Source: Sphingobium sp. HWE2-09
GTDB taxonomy: Bacteria; Pseudomonadota; Alphaproteobacteria; Sphingomonadales; Sphingomonadaceae
Assembly: GCF_035989265.1 (NCBI RefSeq)
Contig: NZ_JAYKZX010000003.1
Location: 930,001-994,000 of the forward strand
Direction: 5' to 3'
DNA: 64,000 nucleotides
Positions 27,949 through 37,001 of the stretch are shown here, in pieces. The notes under the pieces are model-generated. The model was not told the origin of the DNA and searched no databases. It saw only the letters and a list, made by a program, of their open reading frames with translations. A program made the translations under genes and the position numbers. Each line of letters starts with the position of its first letter. The stretch's first letter is position 1.

Positions 27949-28146
27949 ATGAGCCGGGACAAGCCCTCCTCCAGGCGTAACGCAAAACACCGTTCCAGGG
28001 TGGACCACACCCAGGAGCCGTCGGGGCTTGTCAGCGCCCGGTTCGATGATTCATGGTCGACACTTGAGGATGAGGCAACCCTGATCGACCGTTTGTTCGG
28101 AGTAGACATTGCCTCCCTTTTTGGAGATTCTGATCATGGCCGGTGA
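27949..28146 (+). CDS. Small protein overlapping the recombinase start
   Basis: 65 residues, basic at the N-terminus (SRRNAKHRSRVDH) and acidic at the C-terminus (ATLIDRLFGVDIASLFGDSD). Its stop overlaps the likely recombinase start (28136), which would couple translation. Another small reading frame precedes the intact recombinase of unit A in the same way (55222-55524). No ribosome site is obvious, so it may not be expressed. Confidence 0.4.
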   Translation: MSRDKPSSRRNAKHRSRVDHTQEPSGLVSARFDDSWSTLEDEATLIDRLFGVDIASLFGDSDHGR

Positions 28147-29790
28147 TGGGTTCGAAGGAAAACGCGTTGTCATCTACGCACGCGTGTCAACGTCTCGTCA
28201 GGAGAAGAACGACCTTTCGCTGCCAGACCAGATCGAAACGTGTGAACGCTGGATCGAAGAGAATAGCGCGACCCCGACCCGGATTTTCTCCGAAGCCGGT
28301 AGCGCGATGGACGACAGCCGCCCCAGATTCCAGAAAATGATCGCGTGGACTGAAAGCGATGAGCATCCCGTCGATATCGTCCTCGTCCATTCGCTATCGC
28401 GCCTGTTCCGCAATGCCCTCGATTTCATGTAATATCGTGAGCGACTGCGTCGCCAGAAGATCCGGATCGTCTCTGTAACCCAGCATTTTGGTGACGATCC
28501 TGCCTCGGACATGGCTATCGCCATGCTGGCCATCTTCGACGAATATCATTCTGCCGAAAACGCCAAGCATGTGCGTCGCACGATGATTGCAAATGCCCTG
28601 AACGGCTTTTGGAACGGGCAGACGCCCCCTTAGGTTTCCGCAGATACGCTGTGCCCCAGCCGCGCGGCAAGGATCGGACGAAGCTCGAACACGATCCCGA
28701 AACCGTCGATCTGGTCAGATATATGTTCAAGACCTATCTCGAGTGCACGGCTGACGGGCCCGTCGGCGTGACAACGCTCGCCGACCACCTCAACCAGCGC
28801 GGCGAGCGCATCGATGGCAAGGAGTTCAGCCACTCCAGGGTCCACGATATCCTGACGAACACCGCTTACATCGGCTACGTTCTCTATAATCGGCGCTGCT
28901 CACGAACCCGGGAGTTGAGGCCCGAAACAGAGTGGATTCCCATCCCGGTGCCGCCCGTCGTCAGCGAAGAGACATTCTACGCTGTGCGCAAGCAAATGGC
29001 GGATCGCGATCCGAAAATGGGAGTCGATGCGGAGAAGACAAACACCAACCTCCTCACCAAACGCGCCGTCTGTGGCTGCGGTGGAGATGGCTGCGGATCG
29101 ACGATGGGAGCTCGCACCGGCAAATCCGGCAAGCATAGCTATTATGCCTGCCTGGGCAGGGCGAATAAGGGATCGACGACATGCCCAGGCAGATGGGTTC
29201 CGAGAATGGAACTCGATACGATCGTCACTGAAGCCGTGGCCGACCATCTGACCCAGCCCGAACGTCTGAAAGCACTTCTCCAGACCTGGCTGGATCGCTC
29301 TGCCAGTGCGGTGACAGAGCGTAAGGCGGAGTTGAAGCGCTTACGCGCGCGTGTCACGGCATTGGATGGCGAAAGCGCGCTCGTGATCAAGCTCGTGCGC
29401 AACAAGACCTTCAGTCCGGACGATCCTCATATTGCCAGTGAGATCGCCAACATCCGCGCCCAGCGAATCAGCGCCCAAGCCGATATCGATGTTATTGAAC
29501 GCCAGCTTGAGGCCGGGGATCGCCGCATCACACCGGAAATCGTCACCAGCTTCGGCGATCTCCTTCGGCGGAAGCTGCGGGGTCCAGACCCGCAGGCGCG
29601 TCGCGAATATGTTCAGCTTTTGATCGAGCGCGTTGAAGTGGGAGACCGGGCGATCCGCATCACTGGTAAAAACGCCGCCCTAGAAAGGGCAGTCATCGCA
29701 TCTCAAAACTCAGGCGCTGCGGTGCCCAAAGCTGACCGGAAATGGTGCACCCTAGTGGAGCGTCTTCGAACCAAATTTTCGACATTTTGA
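28136..29790 (+). pseudogene. Large serine recombinase, inactivated
   Basis: Site-specific integrase remnant. The N-terminal resolvase domain opens VIYARVSTSRQEKNDLSLPDQI with the catalytic serine, then meets TAA at 28430-28432 where a Gln codon (CAA) is expected before YRERLRRQ. The frame resumes, then shifts at a five-C run (28625-28629): one more C would join GFWNGQTPP to LGFRRYAVPQ. The rest (recombinase domain, zinc ribbon with CGCGG and CPGR, coiled coil) is intact to 29790. Two independent lesions make it non-functional. The last 16 codons read through the attachment motif at 29742. Confidence 0.85.
29741..29752. repeat. Internal attachment motif (B/A junction)
   Basis: AATGGTGCACCC, identical to the first 12 bases of the left-end motif at 16411. 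It lies inside the 3' end of the dead recombinase, the same relation that the intact recombinase has to the tRNA copy at 57044. Confidence 0.65.
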
Positions 29791-29807
29791 AGCAATGGGT
29801 CGAGGTT

Positions 29808-29853
29808 CTTGAACGTACATCGTTGGGCAAAAACAAGCCTACGAGCGTTCAAG
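29808..29853. repeat. Inverted repeat before mobC (candidate oriT or operator)
   Basis: CTTGAACG (29808-29815) and CGTTCAAG (29846-29853) form perfect eight-base arms around a 30-base centre, about 60 bases before the mobC start. The position upstream of mobC-relaxase is where an origin of transfer is usually found. MobC autoregulation is the alternative. Confidence 0.45.
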
Positions 29854-30021
29854 ATAACGGCACGCCATTGCTAAAGGCAAAGAGGACATCAAACGGGGGG
29901 CGCTGAGGCATGGCCCGGAAACCCTCTCAATCCTTGACTGAAAAATCCTTCAGGGATGCCAGCCTCGGTAAGCCGCCTTCGGCGAAATCCTACACAACCC
30001 CCGTGTCGCTCCGCATGACCT

Positions 30022-30048
30022 TGAACCGCGCCGGGTTTGTCGGAGGCT
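30022..30048. repeat. IS left terminal inverted repeat
   Basis: Begins TGAACCGCGCCGGGTTTG; pairs with 31316-31342 with three mismatches in 27 bases. Confidence 0.9.
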
Positions 30049-30074
30049 CCAACTCTTGAGTAGATGGAGCCGAT

Positions 30075-30401
30075 ATGAGCAAGACGACGAACAAATTTGC
30101 GCCGGAAGTACGCGAGCGAGCGATCCGGATGGTGCTGGATCACGAGCGGGATTACCCATCGCGCTGGGCCGCGGTGGTATCGATTGCCGAGAAGATCGGC
30201 TGCTCACCGCCGACGCTGCATGAGTGGGTGAAGAAGGCTGAGGTCGACAGCGGTAAGCGGGCGGGTGTCCCAGCCGAAATTGCCGACAGGGTGAAGGCGC
30301 TGGAGCGCGAGGTTCGCGAACTGCGGCAGGCCAATGAGATTCTCCGCAAGGCATCGGCATATTTTGCTCAGGCGGAGCTCGACCGCCCGTTTCGGCGATG
30401 A
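30075..30401 (+). CDS. IS3-family transposase OrfA
   Basis: 108-residue DNA-binding half of the transposase. A helix-turn-helix of the transposase_8 type spans about residues 10-60 ([42 protein letters not shown]), followed by a leucine-zipper-like coiled coil ([31 protein letters not shown]). GGAG precedes the ATG. Its stop overlaps the OrfB start as ATGA; a programmed frameshift between the two, usual in this family, would make the full transposase. Confidence 0.92.
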   Translation: MSKTTNKFAPEVRERAIRMVLDHERDYPSRWAAVVSIAEKIGCSPPTLHEWVKKAEVDSGKRAGVPAEIADRVKALEREVRELRQANEILRKASAYFAQAELDRPFRR

Positions 30402-31303
30402 TTGCGTTCATTGACGATCACCGCGATGCCTATGGGGTCGAGCCGATCTGCCGCGTCCTGCCGATCGCCCCATCCACTTATCACGAGCGCGTCGCGCAGC
30501 GACAGGATCCGACACGCTTGTCGGCGCGGGCGCGGCGGGATGCGGCCCTCAAGCCGGAGATCGCGCGCGTGTTCGCCGAGAACTTCGCGGTCTACGGCGT
30601 GCGCAAGGTGTGGCGGCAGATGATGCGGGAGGGCGTGCCCGTCGCCCGCTGTACGGTCGCCCGGCTGATGCGCGAGATGGGCTTGGCCGGAGTGATCCGG
30701 GGCAAGCCAGTGCGCACGACCATCAGCGACAAGGCAGCAGCTTGCCCGCTCGATCACGTTAACCGCAGGTTCTACGCGCCAGCGCCGAACATGCTGTGGG
30801 TATCCGACTTTACCTATGTCGCGACCTGGGCCGGCTTCGTTTACGTCGCTTTCATCATCGATACCTACGCCAGGCGGATTGTAGGCTGGCGAGCCAGCAG
30901 GACAGCGCACGCAAGCTTCGTCCTCGATGCGCTGGAACAGGCGCTTTATGATCGACGGCCGGCCCATCGGGGCGGCCTCATCCATCATAGCGACCGCGGG
31001 TCGCAATACGTGTCCATCAAATACACCGAGCGCCTCGCCGAAGCCGGGATCGAGCCGTCTGTCGGCAGCGTCGGCGACAGCTACGACAATGCTTTGGCTG
31101 AGACGATCAACGGCCTTTACAAAGCCGAGGTGATCCACCGGCGAGGACCGTGGCGCAGCTTCGAAGCGGTCGAGTATGCCACGCTCGAATGGGTCGACTG
31201 GTTCAACAATCGCCGGCTGCTGGAGCCTATCGGCAACATCCCGCCTGCCGAAGCCGAAGATCAATATTATGCTGCCGCGGACAACATCGATATGGCAGCG
31301 TGA
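30398..31303 (+). CDS. IS3-family transposase OrfB (DDE integrase)
   Basis: 301-residue catalytic half. The N-terminal HTH_21 region ([30 protein letters not shown]) is followed by an rve integrase core with the acidic triad in [21 protein letters not shown] and [14 protein letters not shown] (DD35E arrangement). Length and motifs are complete. The reading frame ends 39 bases inside the right terminal repeat boundary. Confidence 0.93.
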   Translation: MIAFIDDHRDAYGVEPICRVLPIAPSTYHERVAQRQDPTRLSARARRDAALKPEIARVFAENFAVYGVRKVWRQMMREGVPVARCTVARLMREMGLAGVIRGKPVRTTISDKAAACPLDHVNRRFYAPAPNMLWVSDFTYVATWAGFVYVAFIIDTYARRIVGWRASRTAHASFVLDALEQALYDRRPAHRGGLIHHSDRGSQYVSIKYTERLAEAGIEPSVGSVGDSYDNALAETINGLYKAEVIHRRGPWRSFEAVEYATLEWVDWFNNRRLLEPIGNIPPAEAEDQYYAAADNIDMAA

Positions 31304-31315
31304 CTCACAACCCAA

Positions 31316-31342
31316 CGCCTCCGGCAAATCCGGCGCGGTTCA
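31316..31342. repeat. IS right terminal inverted repeat
   Basis: On the minus strand begins TGAACCGCGCCGGATTTG; pairs with 30022-30048. Directly followed by the CCT target duplicate. Confidence 0.9.
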
Positions 31343-31663
31343 CCTTCGAAGAGAAGGCGAAGCTTGAGCAGGACGCGGCGGGCATGTCTCTCGCGGCTTA
31401 TATTCGCTGGCGTTTGTTCGATCCTGCCAGTCCACCACCGCGTAAGCGGGGAAGGCTCCGGTCGCAGATCATGCGGCCATCGCGCAACTCCTAGCGATGC
31501 TCGGGCAATCGCGGCTGGCAAACAACGTCAATCAGCTCGCACGATCCGCCAATTCGGGAAGCCTGCCATTCACCCCTGAGACTGAGCAGGCTCTTTCTTC
31601 GGCGGCTGATGATATCGCCGCGATGCGAAAGATGCTTATTAAGGCACTAAATCTGGGGGACTC

Positions 31664-32914
31664 ATGATCCTCAAGGCATCCCAGCGGAGCGGCGGAAAAC
31701 AGCTCGGCGCTCATCTCCTCAAGACCGAAGAGAATGAGCATGTCGAGGTTCATGAAGTCAGCGGCTTCATTTCGGAAACGATCGAAGGGGCAATGAAGGA
31801 AGCCTATGCCCTTTCGAAAGGCACTCGCTGCGAGCAGTATCTGTTTTCTGTATCGCTGAACCCGCCTCAGGACGTGGCAGTGGATGTTGCAGCCTTCGAA
31901 GCGGCGATACGCGGCATCGAGGAGAAAACAGGTCTTGTGGGCCAGCCGCGCATGATCGTCTTTCACGAGAAGGAAGGCCGTCGCCATTGTCATGCAGTGT
32001 GGTCACGCATTGACGCAGAGACAATGAAGGCCAAACCGCTCCCCTTTTTCAAAATGAAACTCCGCGATCTGGCGAAGGAACTCTACCTTGAGTATGGATG
32101 GGAACTGCCAAAGGGCTTCGCTGATCCGGCGCTTCGCGATCCCCGGAATTTTACGCTGGACGAATGGCAGCAGGCCAAACGATCACACGTTGATGCCCGC
32201 GAGCTGAAAGCGGCGGCTCAGGCGGCATGGAAATCTTCCGACAATGCGACATCCTTTGCCCGCGCTTTAGAAGAACTCGGGCTGTTTCTGGCCAAGGGTG
32301 ATCGGCGTGGCCATGTCGCAGTAACGGTCGAGGGTGAGGTATTTCCTATATCTCGCCTCGTCGGTGAAAAAACCAAAGCCGTTACGGCGCGACTCGGCTT
32401 GCCTGACGGCCTAAAATCGGTGCAGCAGACCGTGCATATCCTCGCAGGTGATATGGGTAAGCGAATGCGACTTCATATCGCTGAAGCCCGCCGCCTTGCG
32501 GCCAACGCGATGAAGCCGCTCATAGCGCGACGTGAAGAAATGAAATCTGCCCACAAGGCTGAGCGGGCTAATCTCGCCGAGTCGCAATTAAAGCGGTCTG
32601 CTCAGGAGCAGAAAAACCGCGCGGCTCGTATTAGGGGCGGCGCTCGGGGGCTATGGGACATAATGACCGGGCGCTATTTCAAAACGCGTCGCGCGAATGA
32701 GCTCGAAGCCATGCAAGGTGTGCAGCGTGACCGCGCGCAGTCTCATGCCTTACGAGTTGCGCAAGGCGAAGATCGGCAAAAACTTCAGCAGGAAATCAGA
32801 TCGAAGCGCGAACGTCACGCAACGCAGGTGCTTGCGCTATATAGGGATGCCGCCCGTTTCCGCCATGAACAGCTAAGCCAAGGAAATAACCGCGATCCTG
32901 AATTGGGCCGTTAG
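31664..32914 (+). CDS. Relaxase/mobilization nuclease (MOBP-like)
   Basis: 416-residue DNA strand transferase that would nick the origin of transfer of unit A. The family's three-histidine metal site is seen in FHEKEGRRHCHAVWSRID near residue 105-120; the start MILKASQRSGGKQLGAHLLKT and the segment FFKMKLRDLAKELYLEYGW belong to this relaxase group. The C-terminal 130 residues are a long basic coiled coil (RREEMKSAHKAERANLAES). It overlaps the mobC stop by four bases, so loss of mobC translation may also lower its expression. Confidence 0.85.
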   Translation: MILKASQRSGGKQLGAHLLKTEENEHVEVHEVSGFISETIEGAMKEAYALSKGTRCEQYLFSVSLNPPQDVAVDVAAFEAAIRGIEEKTGLVGQPRMIVFHEKEGRRHCHAVWSRIDAETMKAKPLPFFKMKLRDLAKELYLEYGWELPKGFADPALRDPRNFTLDEWQQAKRSHVDARELKAAAQAAWKSSDNATSFARALEELGLFLAKGDRRGHVAVTVEGEVFPISRLVGEKTKAVTARLGLPDGLKSVQQTVHILAGDMGKRMRLHIAEARRLAANAMKPLIARREEMKSAHKAERANLAESQLKRSAQEQKNRAARIRGGARGLWDIMTGRYFKTRRANELEAMQGVQRDRAQSHALRVAQGEDRQKLQQEIRSKRERHATQVLALYRDAARFRHEQLSQGNNRDPELGR

Positions 32915-32915
32915 G

Positions 32916-34540
32916 TTACTCAGCGGCGTCCAGCTCGTCATCCAAGGATACGACTTCGATTGCCGGGCCCTTCTGGACGGGTAAGCTAGATGTTGCAGGT
33001 GCCATCCATGTTGGCAATTTGCCTACGAACTCGTCGGCTTGGAGCTGCTTGGCGACTTCTGCAAATGGATGACGGAAGAAATGCTGATTGAGAGCGTCGG
33101 CAAGGGCTTTCTCTTTTCCCGCACGCGCCAGCGCCAGCACAGCTTCGCCATCCTTCCAGTCGATCTTCGCCTTCACGCGGTTAATCTTTTCGAGTTCCAG
33201 CTTGGCCAGTGCATCAGGCGCGATGGTGCCGCTGGTCCAGATTTCAAAGCGCTGTTGTGACTCTCGCAAATGCCCATGCTGAGAATAGTGCGCGCGGAAT
33301 GTGGGAATCTTCGCAAGCCATTCCTGCACTTCGGCCAAACTCAGAACACCCCCGGCTCCTTGCCTTTGCATTCGATGGCAGTGACCAAGGCGTTATGGTT
33401 GGTAATGGTCTGAACGTCGATATCCGCTGTCTTCCCATTGCTCGGGTCTTTGGCGGTGACGCCCATATCCATCGTCATGGCGGAGCGCCGCGATAGATAG
33501 CCCACCACCATTTCGAACAGGATGCCCCGAAGGTTCTTGTTGCGCCCCTCGATATCCATGAGATTGTTCAGCAACGAAGTCAGGCGGTCAGGGCTCGAAG
33601 AAGCATATTTAGCGGCATTCTTGAGGACTTCGCAGAGGGAGGTGATCGCCTCTCCAACGCGCTTTCCGAACAAATCTTTCGGCGTCGCCAGCATAACGCC
33701 CGCTGCATGTCCTGCGGTCAGCGCTTCGCCTGTGAAACCTTCAGCTACGATGATCGACAAAATGCCGATATCCTTGAAGCTTGATTTCAGAACCCGCGCT
33801 TTGCGGATGAAAAACTGGATTTCGTGAACCGTTAAAATGCCTTCGGCGAAGACATCTGCCACGACAAAGCCCGGCTTACTGGCCGACCCTTGCAACGGCA
33901 GTAGATAGCTTGGCCCAGCCAGATCAAACGCGAATGGGCCGATCGGCTTCAAATCCTGATCGCCCCGAATGCGGATGGCATTGTAACTTGCAAGCCCGAT
34001 TTTCCGGCACCATTCACGCAGGCCGTCCAATACTACGCGTTCGGTGATGTCCCGTGCGCGCATGGCAGCAGGCGTACCCAGCGCCAAGCTCGGAGCCGTA
34101 TGGAAGCAACGGCCATACTCAGGGTCGTGGAATTCTTTGAGGAAATCAGACTTGATGAGACGGTTCATGACCGTTTCAGCCGGGACTTGCCCCGTCTTTG
34201 GCCTTATTGTCGCGCCGCTGACTACAGCGAATTGCTCAGCAGGGATCACGCCGCCACGAGCTATAACGCCGTCGATTGCGGCTGCCGTGATCGAATTGGT
34301 TTCGCGGAGATCGCGCAAGAAATTATGCCAGAACCGTTCTACGTTCCGGTCCTTCTCCAGATATAGAAACGCTTCCCGCTTAGGCAGAAGCGGAACAGGG
34401 AAGCTGCGGATTGGAGGCTTGGCCCGCGATACGCGCTGGCGCGCCGCCTCTGCGGATAATCCAGATGCGACAAGAGCCTCAACGATCCGTGAGGAACGAG
34501 AGGGACCATGCTCGGAAAGGTACTGCGCAACGGTAGTCAT
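32916..34540 (-). pseudogene. Winged-helix/PD-(D/E)xK nuclease-like protein, frameshifted
   Basis: The 399-residue upstream frame (33341-34540) starts with a winged-helix motif (TVAQYLSEHGPSRSSRIVEALVASGLSAEAARQRVSRA) and ends with a restriction-like core: Glu in GILFEMVVGYL, Asp in TADIDVQ, and AIECKGK. At a five-C run (33349-33353, plus strand) one base is missing; adding it joins KGKEPGG to VLSLAEVQEWLAKIP and continues to 32916, for about 541 residues in all. ECK is the diagnostic nuclease motif. The target is unknown; DNA restriction is plausible, but an ordinary repair role is not excluded. Confidence 0.7.
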
Positions 34541-34954
34541 AGGGGCATGTCACACTGCTTAATTTATTAATTCAACTACCTTCATGCCCCTCGATTTTCA
34601 AGTGCTGTCACGAGCTGTTATATTTCAATGACTTACGTGGCACTTTTTGGCAGCTATTTTTCACCCTCTGTCACAATGGTTTTTGGAGCCGCAATTTTAG
34701 CCTGCTTTGACATCCGACAATAGGGCCTGAGCATTGCCTCCGCATTGATTGGCGATTGATGGCTTGCCCGGTTATCGGAGCCACTTGATAATCCAGCGAT
34801 TTGAGACCTTAGGACATTCAAACCTGTAGGTGACAAGGCGTTTCAGCCTTCTCCACGTCGTTGCGATCACAGATGGCACCCAGCTTAGTGACGATCCTGT
34901 CGTTCTCCGCACGCTGGCCTAATCAAGGGCGGCGAAAACGCGGAGGAAATCCCG
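34541..34954. other. Intergenic interval, no supported gene
   Basis: 414 AT-richer bases between the divergent nuclease-like gene and the small gene at 34955. It should hold both promoters. A weak hairpin AAGGC-GTTTCA-GCCTT is visible near 34838. A 60-codon minus frame (34654-34836) has no ribosome site and no recognisable features. Confidence 0.5.
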
Positions 34955-35131
34955 ATGATAATCGCCAACTCAGAGCTACAAAAGAAATCCAATGCCCAGC
35001 TTGCCGCTCTTTTTCAGCAATGTGCAAAAGAGATTGCAGCGCTTCCGAAACCAAACGTTCGCCGCGAGGAGCTTTCGATCCAGCTTGCGAAGATCGAAGC
35101 TGAGCGCGCCCGGCGTGGTCCCGGCCTTTAG
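34955..35131 (+). CDS. Small helical hypothetical protein
   Basis: 58 residues (MIIANSELQKKSNAQL...AEIEAERARRGPGL type ending), missed by longer ORF cut-offs. A GGAGG site eight bases upstream of ATG 34955 supports translation. The sequence is a charged helical hairpin with a conserved-looking ending ERARRGPGL. The function is unknown; small proteins of this kind are common next to antirestriction genes on alphaproteobacterial plasmids. It converges on the 35141 gene, with nine bases between the stops. Confidence 0.65.
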   Translation: MIIANSELQKKSNAQLAALFQQCAKEIAALPKPNVRREELSIQLAKIEAERARRGPGL

Positions 35132-35140
35132 GGCTGGCCG

Positions 35141-36331
35141 CTACATATAGAATGCCAACTGATCGAGCGTCAGCAAGGCCTGTAACGCTCTGGCCATTGT
35201 GTATTCGCTGCCCGCTACCCTGCCATGGCTGACGGCATGACGGGAGCCTGCCGTGCCTATGTCGTCCTTGTTAAAATCGGCATAGGTGTAATCCTTGAGA
35301 TATTTCCCAAACTCAACCGGGAAAAACAGAGTGTCCTTGCCGCCCGCCCTCTGCTCCGCCTGATCAATCATGAAATCGGGCAGTTTGTTGGAACGATAAG
35401 GCCGCTGTCCATGCACATGATGATAGGCGTCCGACATCACACCCTCGATCTCGCTCAGGATGATTTTGACAACGGTGACGGGTTCAACGTTTTTGAAAGC
35501 GTTAATCGCTGGCCTCAGAATTTTTTCACGCTCCTTAAGGTGCGAGCGCTCCATCCAGCGCGCGAACATTCGTTCCAGCCGGGTTTCGTCAAAAGCCGCT
35601 ATCAGGCTTCGCTCTGTGTCATCGAGTGGAAATTCAGCCTCGATCATTCCGAGCAATGCCCGAATTTCTGCGGTCCCCAGTTCAAGAAACGGGAACCAAC
35701 CTGCATCGACCATCCCCTTGAATGTCGGCTCATGCGCAAGGGAAGCATAGAGGTCTGCATAGCGCATACGCCGAAAGAGAGTGCCAAGCGCACGCTTGGC
35801 CTCTTCCACCACTAAATCACCATCAGGATTGAAATCGAAATAAAGGGCAAAACGCCATCCTTCGCGCAAGATGCAAAGAATTCGGTCCTTTGGTCCGACT
35901 TCGACAAGTGGGAACCACAGCCCGGTGATATCTGCGATATCGTTCTCGAACAGTACAGTTCCAGCCGCCATAGGGCCGGGGCGCTTCAAGGCACTGTATG
36001 TGCACATCGCAGCTTTATCGACCCACAGCTCTCCAGTGTCGTCCGGTCGCAGCACCATAAAAACGGTCTGGGCTCTGCTCAGGCTGGGGTATTCTCCGAC
36101 AAGGTTCGCGCTGCCCTCTATACAAGAAGCGAGATTTCCTATGATTTTTTGGAATATTGCTTGATCGGACGTCAAGGCCATTCGCGTCCACATCTCAGCA
36201 GATTGACCGCCTTGAGCAGCTTCCGCAAGAACACCAGCCATTATCATGTCTTTCAGGCGAATAGGTTCGCCCAAATTGCCTATGTCTGCTGCCTTGGGCG
36301 CGGGTATATCATCGGTGACAAGATCGCTCAT
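35141..36331 (-). CDS. Hypothetical protein with possible C-terminal HEPN-like motif
   Basis: 396-residue cytosolic protein without a recognised family. Near the C-terminus SRHAVSHGRVAGSEYTMARALQALLTLDQLAFY has an R-x4-H arrangement inside a predicted helical pair, the hallmark of HEPN RNases and of domains in abortive-infection proteins. The rest is mixed alpha/beta (LWFPLVEVGPKDRILCILREGWRF). It sits between the broken nuclease gene and the ArdC region in the conflict-gene part of unit A. The HEPN reading is tentative: one motif, not a domain match. Confidence 0.6.
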   Translation of the reverse strand: MSDLVTDDIPAPKAADIGNLGEPIRLKDMIMAGVLAEAAQGGQSAEMWTRMALTSDQAIFQKIIGNLASCIEGSANLVGEYPSLSRAQTVFMVLRPDDTGELWVDKAAMCTYSALKRPGPMAAGTVLFENDIADITGLWFPLVEVGPKDRILCILREGWRFALYFDFNPDGDLVVEEAKRALGTLFRRMRYADLYASLAHEPTFKGMVDAGWFPFLELGTAEIRALLGMIEAEFPLDDTERSLIAAFDETRLERMFARWMERSHLKEREKILRPAINAFKNVEPVTVVKIILSEIEGVMSDAYHHVHGQRPYRSNKLPDFMIDQAEQRAGGKDTLFFPVEFGKYLKDYTYADFNKDDIGTAGSRHAVSHGRVAGSEYTMARALQALLTLDQLAFYM

Positions 36332-36437
36332 CGTTTCAATATATGCGCTGTTGAGTTAGCTGACCAGATTTTGGTGCATATCCCCCCGCTATCGCGCCAC
36401 GCGCCAGTTACGCCGAAGCTTTCTAGTTGGAGGCGTT

Positions 36438-36707
36438 ATGACACAGACAACACAGCCTATTGTCATCGACTATTCTCGGAATTTTCTGCCCGGCTCGCCG
36501 CTCGCCGTGACGGTCATTCTTTCAGATCAGACTTGGGATTTACTCACCAAGCATATTGATGATGTCTGCCATTTTGGCGCGCCGGGCTTAATGCCGCTCA
36601 ACCTCAGAATTGAGCGCTACATAGAGATCGAGGCGGCAGTCCGCTGTTATACGACAGAGGATGCTCTTGACGAGGCGAACGATCTAACAGGGGAAATTCC
36701 CTTCTGA
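36438..36707 (+). CDS. Small hypothetical protein
   Basis: 89 residues (MTQTTQPIVIDYSRNF), acidic and soluble. AGGCGTT just upstream is a weak ribosome site. Phrases such as VILSDQTWDLLTKHIDDVCHF look like a compact alpha/beta fold. It is divergent from the 35141 gene and upstream of the next small gene. I do not recognise it. Confidence 0.55.
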   Translation: MTQTTQPIVIDYSRNFLPGSPLAVTVILSDQTWDLLTKHIDDVCHFGAPGLMPLNLRIERYIEIEAAVRCYTTEDALDEANDLTGEIPF

Positions 36708-36800
36708 CCGTCTCGCTATCCCCCCGAATCTGTGTAGGACGCGGCGCAATTATGAATGAGGTTCAGATGGCCTGAACCTTGTTCAACAGGAGGCATTCCG

Positions 36801-36947
36801 ATGGAAAACAACCCTTACAATGCGGGGAGCCGCGACGCCAGCAATGGCCAAGGCGCGGCCAATCTGAAAAATGCGCCTTCGCAGGCGCGCGAGAGATACA
36901 ATGCCGGGTACGCGGCCGAACGTCAGCGGCAGCAGAATAAGACCTAA
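36801..36947 (+). CDS. Small hydrophilic protein
   Basis: 48 residues, MENNPYNAGSRDASNGQG, rich in Asn, Gln, Ala and Arg and probably disordered. GGAGG seven bases upstream of ATG 36801 decides the start over an in-frame ATG at 36756. It is followed directly by a terminator. Function unknown. Confidence 0.6.
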   Translation: MENNPYNAGSRDASNGQGAANLKNAPSQARERYNAGYAAERQRQQNKT

Positions 36948-36969
36948 CAGCCCCCTTTCGTGAAAGAGT

Positions 36970-37001
36970 AGCGCCGCCGGATAATCCAGCGGCGCTTTTT
37001 T
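36970..37001 (+). terminator. Rho-independent terminator
   Basis: AGCGCCGC (36970-36977) pairs with GCGGCGCT (36989-36996), with further CGG/CC pairing inside the loop, followed by six T. It ends the 36801 transcript; ardC comes in from the other strand and stops at 37000. Confidence 0.85.

Larger units (their letters stand above)
22764..29752. mobile_element. Integrative unit B (mobilizable, recombinase inactivated)
   Basis: About 7 kb between the arm repeat at 22764 and the attachment motif at 29742-29752. It contains a MobA/MobL relaxase, a membrane/coiled-coil protein, three co-directional unknown genes, and a large serine recombinase with a stop and a frameshift. A relaxase, its own recombinase and no secretion genes make it an integrative mobilizable element, now unable to excise unless helped in trans. 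Confidence 0.65.
30022..31342 (+). mobile_element. IS3-family insertion sequence, complete
   Basis: 1,321 bp with terminal inverted repeats at 30022-30048 and 31316-31342 (24 of 27 bases match, ends TGAACC...GGTTCA) and a three-base target duplication CCT (30019-30021 and 31343-31345). It contains OrfA and OrfB overlapping by four bases. The transposase DDE residues are intact, so it may be active. It is inserted in mobC. Confidence 0.93.
29910..31667 (+). pseudogene. mobC: MobC-like relaxosome accessory protein, split by an IS and frameshifted
   Basis: The start MARKPSQSLTEKSFRD runs in frame to PVSLRMT at 30021. Removing the IS (30022-31342) and one CCT duplication continues FEEKAKLEQDAAGMSLAAYIRWRLFD. 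After PPPRKRG a four-G run (31448-31451) lacks one base; restoring it gives KAPVADHAAIAQLLAMLGQSRLANNVNQLARSANSG and runs to TGA 31665-31667. NNVNQLAR is the typical MobC helix motif. The stop overlaps the relaxase ATG (31664). Both lesions disable it, so mobilization of unit A is doubtful. Confidence 0.85.

Noticed and set aside
30022..31342. The IS3 element as the vehicle of the whole island
   Set aside because: It is a single copy with its own target duplication inside mobC and does not flank the block.
33341..34540. Nuclease-like protein as a complete 399-residue gene
   Set aside because: The frame stops immediately after ECKGKEPG, and the next frame continues a globular domain from the same base run; a missing base is the simpler reading, though a natural stop is not excluded.
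34654..34836. Sixty-codon minus frame in the interval upstream of the nuclease-like gene
   Set aside because: No ribosome site and no recognisable composition; treated as chance.
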